Shown: positions 27,230-34,901 of the stretch, piece by piece
How the letters are laid out: each line of letters opens with the position of its first letter
How positions within the stretch are numbered: position 1 is the stretch's first letter
NCBI RefSeq assembly: GCF_900106755.1
Contig: NZ_FNNN01000019.1
Location: 1 to 64,000, forward strand
From: Bacteroides faecis MAJ27
Lineage (GTDB): Bacteria > Bacteroidota > Bacteroidia > Bacteroidales > Bacteroidaceae
Direction of reading: 5' to 3'
DNA: 64,000 nt
Made by a program: the position numbers and the translations under genes
The notes under the pieces: model-generated
What the model was told of the DNA's origin: nothing
The model's input: only the letters and a program-made list of their open reading frames with translations
The model's database searches: none

Positions 27230-30200
27230 TTAATTTAATCCTAAAGTCTTATCATTCTTACCCTCGTTGTTCTTTAAGAACCCAACAGACGGCATCTTAT
27301 ATTCTGTGTCGGCACGTTTCACAGGAACAGTAATCTTAAGTACCTTAGAAGTACAATTCTTGTTCCAGTCATGTGTAATTGTAACTGTCACGACAACCGG
27401 TTGATCATTAGTAACCGCGCTACCACCTTCCTGAGACAAGTTACTCCATGACAGAACACCCTTATCCGAAATAGATGCGTGAGTTACGACGAATTCTTTA
27501 TTCTCTACCTGATCTGCAGCATTGATCGCATACTTAATGTTTACGTTATGTACTTCGTACAATGATTCACCTATTTTCAAACCATTGCGTACGAACCAAC
27601 CGTTCTGAATAGCCGGATCCCACATCAAACCATTGGTTGTAGTCTTGTGAGTATCCCACAACTTGAACAGACGATATATCGGCAAATAATGACCTTCGTT
27701 TACATTGTCAGCAGCACCGTCAACCAAGTACCAAGAACCATTGTTTACTACTTCATAAGAAACAGGATCTACGAAACGTACATTGAATGTATAGAATCCG
27801 GTAGGCTCTTTCTTAGTTGTAACACCCGGTATTGCAATAGGAATCTTACGATCGACACCATAGCTACCAACATAAACATATGCTCTGATTTCAAGCGGTT
27901 GTTCAAGCCATTTACAGTCGAATTGATTGATTGTCAATACATGTTTGTTAGTCTCTTCATTATATGCCAATGTAACATCTCCACCATATTGAGTCGGGTT
28001 AACCAATTCGAAGCAAATAGTACCGCAAGGTAATACTTTAGCAAGGTTATTAGTCAACATTCCATCTTCAATATTACAGCTCATTTTAAACGTTCCACTG
28101 AATGGTTTTTCACCAGTGTTACTTTCTTCAGTCGGATAGCCATATCCCAACATATATTCTGTTCCGGCAATATGGTTGTTACCAGCAGCCCACATAGATG
28201 GGTTGTAAGTCCATTCTGCAGCAGGATCAGTTACATTGAACTCAGCCTTGATCTTGAATGCTTTATAAGTAGCTAACGTACTCTCAGTAGAGAAGCTCAA
28301 TTCCACTTCATATTTACCAGCATGAGCTTCCGGAGTCAATCCGAAGTATAGGTAATTATTCTCAGTTGTCGGACCTCCAAAGATGTTCGCCCAGTCAATC
28401 ATCAGATTCCAGTTCTTTGACGGATCTTTGTAGATATAACCACTGTTTATGTATGCAGCCCACTTCGTGTATTCGGTTCTAACACCGGTCTGTGCATCAG
28501 TAAAGAATACCTTCACACTGTTGGTACCACCTGTAATACCATCACCATACAATTCTACAAACTTCTCTTTACTTACACCTAACTTATTGAAGTACTGATC
28601 GAAGTCAATCTTAAGTCCATCAACAACATTAGCATTCGCAAATGCGCCATTACCCCACTGCTTCATATCTTCTCCACCAACGAGTGCAGTGCAGCCAAGT
28701 ACCTGGTCTGTCAGATCTTCATTAGTCCAAGTATCAGTCAACTGTTCTGTTTCAACCAACTTGATTTTCAAGAGTTTAGACATTACCCATTTACCGTCAA
28801 CAAACATTTTAACTTTAACAACCGGTTCACGGCCAATAGAAGCTGTCTGAACTTTACCATCTACTAAGATCGGAGTCATTTTTCCTGTCTTAGAGTCAAA
28901 CGTCACATAACGTTCAGTCTGTCCTACTTCAGCCTCAGTATAATGAACATCTTCAAATTCGAAAGTAATATTTTCGAAGCCAAGATCTTCCAGTCTGTAT
29001 TGTCCGTCTTTTGAAGAAAAGTCGGTATTCGTATAGAATTTAACAGCATAATCACGAATATAGTCTAACAATACCGGTTGGTCAGTATACAAGACATTGG
29101 CGATTACAGGTACGTTAATATTACTAGCAATGTAACTATTTCTTTGAGCAGCATTAAGCTCCTCAGCATACATGTGAGTCAAATCCGTAAATGTAGTAAC
29201 CTGATCATTCAAATTACCATCTTTTATAGTTATACCGATCATTGCATCGTCCTGCTCAACCACCATACGTTTAGTGGCTACAAAATCAGAAACAACAATA
29301 CCGTCATTAATAAACTTCTCGTTTTCATTCGTATTCTTAACGCGATAAGCAAGCATATTGACTTTACCGGCTTCACCGTATTTGCTGGATTCCTCCATAG
29401 GTTTGCCATCCGGATTATCATATACATTTTCTTCTGTTTCTTCAGAAGCTTTATACATCTTAAATACGTTCGGATTATCAGTATTATTACCAGCAGAAGC
29501 TTTCACAACCAGCTTACCTTGAGAGTTTACCGAAATCTTAGACAAAGGCAGTCCTATTTCAACAGCCCTGGTAGTGGTAGTAGCAGTCTGTTCAATAAAA
29601 CCTAATCCCTCATAATATTTAGGATTAACGTTTGCAGGATTCAGCTTATACTCATATTCAGCCCATCCATTGACCAATGTGCGGTATAATGGCTGAAGAG
29701 CACTGTTGTATTCATATACTTTAGTAATACCTGTAGAGTTCTCATCATACCCGATAACCGGCAAGAATACAACATCGCCTAAATCTTCATTGATATTAGA
29801 AGTTACGTGAACTAAAGAAGATACGAAAGTAGCAGAATACTTATAAATCTTAGCAGAAGTAGCTTCGCCGGTTTCAGTTCTCAGATTACTGAAAATATAG
29901 TAATCTCCCATATCGGCCACAGAAACAACTCCCGGGATAATCCAAGTCATATCAGTCTTGTTCTCCGGTTTCACTTCATTCTTGTACCAGAATCCGTCTT
30001 CGCCCGGGATATAAGTATCACCATCGATTCCAGGCTCTCCTTGTTCACCCGGCTTTCCTTGTTCACCGGCAGGTCCTTGTTCACCCGGATCTCCCTTGTC
30101 TCCTTTAGCCTTGAACTCTGTTTTCTTACCATCTTGATACCAGTATCCGTCTTCACCAATCGTCCACTGAGTACCATCTTTTCCGGCATCACCATTTTTA

Positions 30201-30439
30201 ATGGTAAAGCTCTTACCGTTGCTCAATGTTACTTCCACACCACCGGTAATGTTCTCAACTTTTGTGATTACAGATCCCCCTTCGATCAGCTTGTTGATTT
30301 CCGCAATAGCGTTGGCATTTTCGGTTATCTTCTGCTCTAACCGATCGATATCGTCATCGTAGTCCTTACAACCTACATATGAAAATGTGGTTAGCGCCAA
30401 TGCTCCGAAAAACATCACTCTAATAATTTTTTTCTTCAT
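27230..30439 (-). CDS. large phase-variable surface lipoprotein with collagen-like stretch, module B
   Basis: This 1069-aa lipoprotein has lipobox YVGC (Cys24) and the same KDYDDDI tag as module A. A coiled coil (about 32-53) comes next. Residues 113-139 are nine Gly-X-Y triplets of collagen type (GDKGDPGEQGPAG...), flanked by two copies of a GEDG(Y/F)WY motif (about 95-101 and 146-152) of the DUF4988 type. The remaining ~900 residues are beta-rich with many aromatic residues and no enzyme motif that I recognise. This ectodomain is not alignable by eye with that of module A. Its role is inferred as a phase-variable surface coat or adhesin. It should be OFF in this assembly, because its invertible promoter points away from it. 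Confidence 0.8.
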   Translation of the reverse strand: MKKKIIRVMFFGALALTTFSYVGCKDYDDDIDRLEQKITENANAIAEINKLIEGGSVITKVENITGGVEVTLSNGKSFTIKNGDAGKDGTQWTIGEDGYWYQDGKKTEFKAKGDKGDPGEQGPAGEQGKPGEQGEPGIDGDTYIPGEDGFWYKNEVKPENKTDMTWIIPGVVSVADMGDYYIFSNLRTETGEATSAKIYKYSATFVSSLVHVTSNINEDLGDVVFLPVIGYDENSTGITKVYEYNSALQPLYRTLVNGWAEYEYKLNPANVNPKYYEGLGFIEQTATTTTRAVEIGLPLSKISVNSQGKLVVKASAGNNTDNPNVFKMYKASEETEENVYDNPDGKPMEESSKYGEAGKVNMLAYRVKNTNENEKFINDGIVVSDFVATKRMVVEQDDAMIGITIKDGNLNDQVTTFTDLTHMYAEELNAAQRNSYIASNINVPVIANVLYTDQPVLLDYIRDYAVKFYTNTDFSSKDGQYRLEDLGFENITFEFEDVHYTEAEVGQTERYVTFDSKTGKMTPILVDGKVQTASIGREPVVKVKMFVDGKWVMSKLLKIKLVETEQLTDTWTNEDLTDQVLGCTALVGGEDMKQWGNGAFANANVVDGLKIDFDQYFNKLGVSKEKFVELYGDGITGGTNSVKVFFTDAQTGVRTEYTKWAAYINSGYIYKDPSKNWNLMIDWANIFGGPTTENNYLYFGLTPEAHAGKYEVELSFSTESTLATYKAFKIKAEFNVTDPAAEWTYNPSMWAAGNNHIAGTEYMLGYGYPTEESNTGEKPFSGTFKMSCNIEDGMLTNNLAKVLPCGTICFELVNPTQYGGDVTLAYNEETNKHVLTINQFDCKWLEQPLEIRAYVYVGSYGVDRKIPIAIPGVTTKKEPTGFYTFNVRFVDPVSYEVVNNGSWYLVDGAADNVNEGHYLPIYRLFKLWDTHKTTTNGLMWDPAIQNGWFVRNGLKIGESLYEVHNVNIKYAINAADQVENKEFVVTHASISDKGVLSWSNLSQEGGSAVTNDQPVVVTVTITHDWNKNCTSKVLKITVPVKRADTEYKMPSVGFLKNNEGKNDKTLGLN

Positions 30440-30457
30440 AACTACTTAAAAATTACA

Positions 30458-30475
30458 TTAATAATATATTATTAA
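30458..30475. promoter_or_regulatory. 18-bp palindrome in the surface-gene leader, module B
   Basis: Identical to the palindrome at 24245-24262, in the same position before the surface-protein start. Confidence 0.5.
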
Positions 30476-30501
30476 ACACTAAGTTCAAATAATATTCGCC
30501 C

Positions 30502-30518
30502 GTTACTTTGTAGGTAAC
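30502..30518. repeat. left inverted repeat, module B
   Basis: GTTAC-TTTGTAG-GTAAC. Confidence 0.85.
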
Positions 30519-30736
30519 AGGAAACAGCCTGTAGCTACTTCTGAAGAAGCGTCTAAAGGGTAGACAAGAAACATAAGTATCAAAATATATTTAACCCCTG
30601 CTTTAGAATAGCAGCAGAGGGGAGGGAAATCTTTTGCAATAATAAGAGAGCATGGTGTGTTCTTCACAAAAAATCCGCAGTTTTGTTTGGTGTATTTCCT
30701 TTTTTTAGTAGTTTATCAGAAAAAATATCTTTTTTG

Positions 30737-30768
30737 TTTGCATGTTTTCCAAAATATGTTCATCTTTG
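30737..30768 (+). promoter_or_regulatory. invertible promoter, module B
   Basis: A TTTG -33 box (30737-30740) and a CATCTTTG -7 box (30761-30768) are 20 nt apart on the plus strand, nearly the same as in module A. Confidence 0.75.
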
Positions 30769-30785
30769 CAGCGTATTATCTCCCC

Positions 30786-30802
30786 GTTACCTACAAAGTA
30801 AC
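30786..30802. repeat. right inverted repeat, module B
   Basis: GTTAC-CTACAAA-GTAAC, the exact reverse complement of the left core. Confidence 0.85.
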
Positions 30803-30807
30803 AGGCT

Positions 30808-31754
30808 TTAATTCAAATAATTACCTACCGAGAAAGACTTCCTAAAGGAAGAGAAGACCATTACATTCGCTTCATCAATTTTCTTATTCTTGAAAGGTTT
30901 CAGATAAGTCTCTGTGACAGTGATAGATGAATGTCCCATTGCTTCTGAAATGACACCGGGATGTATCTCACAATAATAAGCCATCGTAGCCCATGTGTGA
31001 CGCGCTGTATATGAACTCAGATCCGTAGTCAGTCCCAGCACTTGTTTCAGAATCATCAGCTGATAATTAAAGTTACGCAATGCCAACTGGTATTCCTTAT
31101 ATGCCTCCTCCGTTCCTTCCTTGCTGGAAATCAACGAAAAGAGATAAGGAGAAGCAGGATCGGTATTCATATGCTGTTTGATCAATTTCACCGCTTCCGG
31201 CAAAAGAGTCACAGTCAGCATTCTGCCTGTTTTCCTCCGACGATAAGTAAGGACATTTCCGTCTATATCATGTTTTTTCAGATAAGCAAGATCGACGAAA
31301 GGCATACCACGCAGCAAAAACATTAATATGAAAAACCACGGGCACGCTGCAATTCCCTGTTTCCCGAGTGCAGCTGTTTCGGAATATCTTTCATAAGACG
31401 TTCCATATCCTCTTTTTCCAATGCACGCTTTTTATCGGCACGTGTCCCCGTATAGACATACCGGAAATGATGCGGTACATAAGGTGCAATGCGTCGGTCT
31501 ACTGCCCGATTGTACACAGCTCTCAGCGTACGCATATAAGTAGAAACCGTATTCCAGCTACAATTTCTTCCACGCAGATACGCTTCAAAACTTTTCAAAA
31601 ACTCCGGAGTCACTTTTCGGAAAGGCAGATTACTGCTTTCATTGAATGCGACGACAGCACTCATGCTACTCCTGTAAATATGGGCGGTCCCATAATTCCC
31701 ACTTTCCCGTAGCCCGTCGGCTACCTTCTTCATAAATGAAATTAAATTCCCCAT
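30808..31754 (-). pseudogene. tyrosine recombinase, module B, broken by a frameshift
   Basis: Two open frames together match the module A recombinase over its whole length. The N-terminal piece (31323-31754, 143 aa from MGNLISFMKK) diverges after LQRARG and stops at FSY. The C-terminal piece (30808-31323, 171 aa from MFLLRGMPFVDL) carries all catalytic residues (Arg, Lys in RRKTGR, TARHTW, MGHSS, TETYLK). Against module A, one base is missing near 31325-31345. The stop and the next ATG overlap as TAATG, so coupled translation of the second piece is conceivable. It is most likely a recent pseudogene; a sequencing error in the A-run (31330-31334) is the alternative. Confidence 0.8.
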
Positions 31755-31939
31755 TTTTTACTGTTTAAAATGATCAATAAAGGCTGCTGCCAAAGAGAAG
31801 TGAACCCTTCTCCACATTCCCCGGCAGCGCCTTTTTTCCTATTCCCAATCATAAAGATACAAATCTATTGCCACATTTGTTTGATGTAACCCCAAAAACA
31901 TTCGATACCAGCTCCCAGCCGATCATTTTCTCCAAAACA

Positions 31940-31971
31940 TTTGGCTATCTGACAAATAATTCGTTACTTTG
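31940..31971 (+). promoter_or_regulatory. promoter of rplS
   Basis: TTTG (31940-31943), 20 nt, then TTACTTTG (31964-31971). The -7 box leads into a leader of about 80 nt before rplS. Confidence 0.7.
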
Positions 31972-32055
31972 CACCGCTTTCGCGCAATCGCTGTCAAGAG
32001 AAGAGATACTTGGTATGTTGCGTTGTAACGATAAAACAATTTAATAATAGCAACA

Positions 32056-32409
32056 ATGGATTTAATTAAAATTGCAGAAGAAGCATTTGCTACCGGTAAA
32101 CAGCACCCGAGCTTCAAGGCAGGAGACACTGTAACAGTAGCATATCGTATCATCGAGGGTAACAAAGAACGTGTACAGTTGTACCGTGGTGTTGTTATCA
32201 AAATCGCCGGTCACGGAGACAAGAAACGTTTTACTGTACGTAAAATGTCAGGTACTGTAGGTGTAGAAAGAATTTTCCCAATCGAATCACCGGCTATCGA
32301 TAGCATCGAAGTGAACAAGGTAGGTAAAGTTCGTCGCGCTAAATTGTATTACTTGCGTGCTCTTACCGGTAAGAAAGCTAGAATCAAAGAAAAAAGAGTT
32401 AACAACTAA
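32056..32409 (+). CDS. rplS: 50S ribosomal protein L19
   Basis: This 117-aa protein matches L19 along its length: FKAGDTVTVAYRIIEGNKERVQLYRGVVI at the N-terminus, GVERIFPIESPAIDSIEV in the middle, and the basic C-terminus AKLYYLRALTGKKARIKEKR. L19 sits at the 30S-50S interface. The gene has its own promoter and terminator. It is not in the usual rpsP-rimM-trmD-rplS operon, which is normal for Bacteroides. Confidence 0.97.
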   Translation: MDLIKIAEEAFATGKQHPSFKAGDTVTVAYRIIEGNKERVQLYRGVVIKIAGHGDKKRFTVRKMSGTVGVERIFPIESPAIDSIEVNKVGKVRRAKLYYLRALTGKKARIKEKRVNN

Positions 32410-32431
32410 GCTGAACTCTGAGATTCGAAAT

Positions 32432-32470
32432 AAAAAAGAGGAAGTTCCGGTAACGGGATTTCCTCTTTTT
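32432..32470 (+). terminator. terminator of rplS
   Basis: A 12-bp stem AAAAAAGAGGAA / TTCCTCTTTTTT with a T-run, 22 bp after the rplS stop. Confidence 0.9.
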
Positions 32471-32506
32471 TATTGCCAAATTCTCAGCATAAAAATGAGA
32501 AACAGT

Positions 32507-32570
32507 TTTGGTTTTAAAGGAATATGAGCTTGGTTTTAAAGGAACGGAGTATTTCTTTAAAACCAAGCTC
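32507..32570. repeat. 16-bp perfect inverted repeat with an extra direct copy
   Basis: Arms 32526-32541 (GAGCTTGGTTTTAAAG) and 32555-32570 (exact reverse complement) surround a 13-nt loop. A third, direct copy of TTGGTTTTAAAGGAA lies just before (about 32508-32522). The region 32471-32912 has no gene that I can support; this repeat is its only clear feature. Confidence 0.7.
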
Positions 32571-32912
32571 AGTTTGCTCACCGAACATCGTAATTTTATC
32601 AACTTTCAAGCGATTGAAATTCTATTTCATCTCAGATGCCCAACATTCTTCAAATATCATTTTATTTAAAACAAGAAATAAATTAGAGTAAAAAGCTAAC
32701 AATCATCTCAAAAACATATCTAAATCAACAACAAACACATAATACAAAAACATCAAGAGAATCATAAATGCAAAATTTATCGCCTATTCGTAAGGAATAT
32801 AAGGATTGATAACTTTATTGCAATTCCAGATGCATAAAATGTCCTGAATGTCCACTTCAAAAAAAGAATCGATTTTTAAAATAAAGTAGTTACTCCTATT
32901 CCATCTCTTGTG

Positions 32913-32947
32913 TTTTGAAAAGCAAAATATTATTTTGTTTTTCAAAA
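32913..32947. promoter_or_regulatory. HigA-type operator of higBA
   Basis: An inverted repeat of 15-bp arms, TTTTGAAAAGCAAAA (32913-32927) and TTTTGTTTTTCAAAA (32933-32947), with one mismatch and a 5-bp gap. It overlaps the -33 box of the higBA promoter, the usual place for autorepression by the antitoxin. Confidence 0.7.
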
Positions 32948-32964
32948 CGAAATAATTATCTTTG
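32934..32964 (+). promoter_or_regulatory. promoter of higBA
   Basis: TTTG (32934-32937), 19 nt, then a consensus TATCTTTG (32957-32964). The predicted start leaves a leader of only about 12 nt before higB. Confidence 0.8.
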
Positions 32965-32981
32965 CATAAAAGAGTGCAAAC

Positions 32982-33275
32982 ATGAGAATAATAGCTAAAA
33001 GCAAAATCGTTGATTATTACACCGAAAATCCAGAGGCTGAAATAGCCCTTGAAGATTGGTATCACAAAACAAAACTGACAGAGTGGAATAACTTCGCCGA
33101 CATGAAAAAGACATTTAATAGTGTCGATAATGTAGGCAATCAACATTATGTTTTCAATATCAAGGGTAATAATTACAGGCTAATAGTAGTGATCAAGTTC
33201 ACAATTAAAACGATTTTAATTCGATTTATTGGCACTCATGCAGATTATGATAAAATAGATGTTAAAAACATATAG
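32982..33275 (+). CDS. higB: HigB-family toxin
   Basis: This 97-aa protein fits the HigB toxin family (RelE-like fold mRNA interferase): an N-terminal helix region (AEIALEDWYHKTKLTEWNNFADMKKTF) and a beta-sheet core (YVFNIKGNNYRLIVVIKF, ILIRFIGTHADYDKID). HigB toxins cleave mRNA on the ribosome. The antitoxin gene starts 2 bp after its stop; toxin-first order is typical of higBA. The pair is probably autorepressed through the operator just upstream. Confidence 0.9.
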   Translation: MRIIAKSKIVDYYTENPEAEIALEDWYHKTKLTEWNNFADMKKTFNSVDNVGNQHYVFNIKGNNYRLIVVIKFTIKTILIRFIGTHADYDKIDVKNI

Positions 33276-33277
33276 AT

Positions 33278-33643
33278 ATGACAAAGATTCAGAATGAGAC
33301 AGCTTATAAAGCTACAATGGAAAGAATAGAAGAACTTCTTCCATTAGTTGATGATAATACTCCTTTGTCTGACAAAAATCTTATTGAACTAGATTTATTG
33401 TCAGGGCTTGTAGAGGAGTATGAGGATGAGCATTATCCAATAAAAAGCCCATCTTTGGCTGATATAATGAAACTTCGTATGTATGAAATGGGACTTAGCC
33501 AAGCCAAACTATCAGAGTTGCTTGGAGTGAGCCCTTCTCGTATCAGTGATTATTTTACCGGCAGAAGTGAGCCAACCTTGAAAGTGGCTCGTGAAATCAG
33601 TAAAAAGTTGAATATTGATGCCAATATTGTATTAGGAATATAA
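33278..33643 (+). CDS. higA: HigA-family antitoxin with HTH domain
   Basis: This 121-aa protein has a C-terminal HTH_3/Xre domain (about 65-121; LRMYEMGLSQAKLSELLGVSPSRISDYF with the recognition helix at PSRISDY) and an N-terminal acidic toxin-binding region (about 10-55). It forms an operon with higB and should both neutralise the toxin and bind the 32913-32947 operator. Confidence 0.92.
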   Translation: MTKIQNETAYKATMERIEELLPLVDDNTPLSDKNLIELDLLSGLVEEYEDEHYPIKSPSLADIMKLRMYEMGLSQAKLSELLGVSPSRISDYFTGRSEPTLKVAREISKKLNIDANIVLGI

Positions 33644-33683
33644 AATTCGATGCAATCTTTTTAGCATATCTGAAAACACAAAA

Positions 33684-33714
33684 AATCCCCGGAAACTCAA
33701 CGCCCCCGGGGATT
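33684..33714 (-). terminator. terminator of the ROK kinase gene
   Basis: A 9-bp G/C-rich stem AATCCCCGG / CCGGGGATT, followed on the minus strand by TTTT. It can also stop higBA transcripts from the left, though the T-run favours the minus strand. Confidence 0.85.
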
Positions 33715-33742
33715 CAATTACCTTTATTATAAAAAATCGATA

Positions 33743-34723
33743 TTATTCTTTCAGATCTTTCAATTCCCAAGCCAAAGCACTGGCACCCAGCACCGCAGCA
33801 TCAGAATCTTTCAGTTCGGAGACAAGCAATTTAGTCTTGCCTTTATAAATATTCAGAATATTGTCATCGATTGCTTTCTGAATCGGTTTCATGATATAAT
33901 CACCCGATTTTGCCAGACCACCAAACAAAACAATAGCTTCAGGACTAGAGAATGCAATAGCATCTGCCAAAGCCTCACCCAAAATATTACCTGTAAATTC
34001 AAAGATTTCCTGTGCCAGCTTATCACCTTGTACCGCTGCATCGTATACGTCTTTCGAAGTGATGTTTTCAGCAGGAATATTACGAAGCAAGCTTGCATCA
34101 GTACGGGCAGCCAGGAATTCACGAGCTGTACGAGCTACGCCGGTAGCCGAACAGTAAGTTTCCAGACAACCTTTACGACCGCAACCACAAATGCGACCGT
34201 CACGACGTGCAATTACGTGTCCTAATTCTCCGGCAAAACCATCATGACCATAAACCATCTGACCATTGATAACGATACCACTACCTACACCTGTACCCAG
34301 AGTAATCATGATAAAGTCTTTCATACCACGGGCAGCACCGTAAGTCATTTCACCGATAGCGGCAGCATTAGCGTCATTTGTCAAAGCGGTAGGAATACCC
34401 AATCTTTCTTCAAACATAGCAGCCAACGGAAGAATTCCTTTCCAAGGCAAGTTCGGAGCAAATTCAATAGTTCCGGTATAATAGTTACCATTAGGAGCAC
34501 CGACACCGATACCTCTGATCTTATCTACACCACCATTAGCAATGATCAACGGAAGCAAGTTTTTGCATACCTCATCCGCATATTCTGCAGCAGTCGGATA
34601 GCCGGCTGTTTTAATTGAGCTACTGGCAATAATAGTTCCGCGTGCGTCTACAATCCCAAAGACGGTGTTTGTTCCGCCTATGTCAATACCTACTACGTAG
34701 GGTTTCTCCATGTTTGAATTCAT
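33743..34723 (-). CDS. ROK-family glucokinase
   Basis: This 326-aa protein has the ATP motif VGIDIGGTNTVFGIV (about 10-24), the ROK catalytic region LTNDANAAAIGE (about 113-124) and the zinc motif CGCGRKGCLE (about 183-192) in the GELGH...ETYCS signature. These mark a bacterial ROK glucokinase, phosphorylating glucose in the cytoplasm. The start could also be the ATG four codons in (MEKPYVV). It stands alone and is divergent from the efflux operon. It is unrelated in sequence to the hexokinase at 1.6 kb, so glucose phosphorylation is duplicated in this window. Confidence 0.92.
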   Translation of the reverse strand: MNSNMEKPYVVGIDIGGTNTVFGIVDARGTIIASSSIKTAGYPTAAEYADEVCKNLLPLIIANGGVDKIRGIGVGAPNGNYYTGTIEFAPNLPWKGILPLAAMFEERLGIPTALTNDANAAAIGEMTYGAARGMKDFIMITLGTGVGSGIVINGQMVYGHDGFAGELGHVIARRDGRICGCGRKGCLETYCSATGVARTAREFLAARTDASLLRNIPAENITSKDVYDAAVQGDKLAQEIFEFTGNILGEALADAIAFSSPEAIVLFGGLAKSGDYIMKPIQKAIDDNILNIYKGKTKLLVSELKDSDAAVLGASALAWELKDLKE

Positions 34724-34769
34724 GATACTTTATTTAAAAGGGTTAGTTAATTATAAAGTTTACTGCACA

Positions 34770-34800
34770 CAAATTACGTAAAGAAGATTGAGTCTACAAA
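34770..34800 (-). promoter_or_regulatory. probable promoter of the ROK kinase gene
   Basis: On the minus strand, TTTG (34797-34800), 19 nt, then GTAATTTG (34770-34777); the first base of the -7 box is off consensus. It lies about 47 bp before the start codon. Confidence 0.5.
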
Positions 34801-34901
34801 ATGTTTTTTCAAAAAAGTTCACTCTGTTTGCAACTTTTCGTATCTTTCGTGCGTCTAATAGTGAAAAACTAAAAGGAAAAAGAAACTTAATAAGGGAAAT
34901 T

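Larger units (their letters stand above)
30502..30802. other. invertible promoter segment, module B (OFF orientation)
   Basis: This 301-bp segment is bounded by inverted repeats with core GTTACTTTGTAGGTAAC (30502-30518) and its exact reverse complement (30786-30802). The arms match module A (GTTAC...GTAAC) but the 7-bp spacer is TTTGTAG instead of TTCTTAG. The interior resembles module A in order: hairpin (30595-30622), then the rightward promoter near the right repeat. The promoter points away from the surface-protein gene. Confidence 0.85.

Noticed and set aside
24598..31754. Integrated mobile element carried by the two recombinases
   Set aside because: No att-like direct repeats, transfer or replication genes. 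Each recombinase sits next to an invertible promoter, which explains it better.
32784..33146. 120-codon minus-strand frame over higB
   Set aside because: Shadow of the higB region; the plus-strand toxin-antitoxin pair has promoter, operator and domain matches.
34788..34901. TTG-start N-terminal extension of the ABC ATPase
   Set aside because: The extra 38 residues do not match the family; the GTG at 34902 gives a normal N-terminus.
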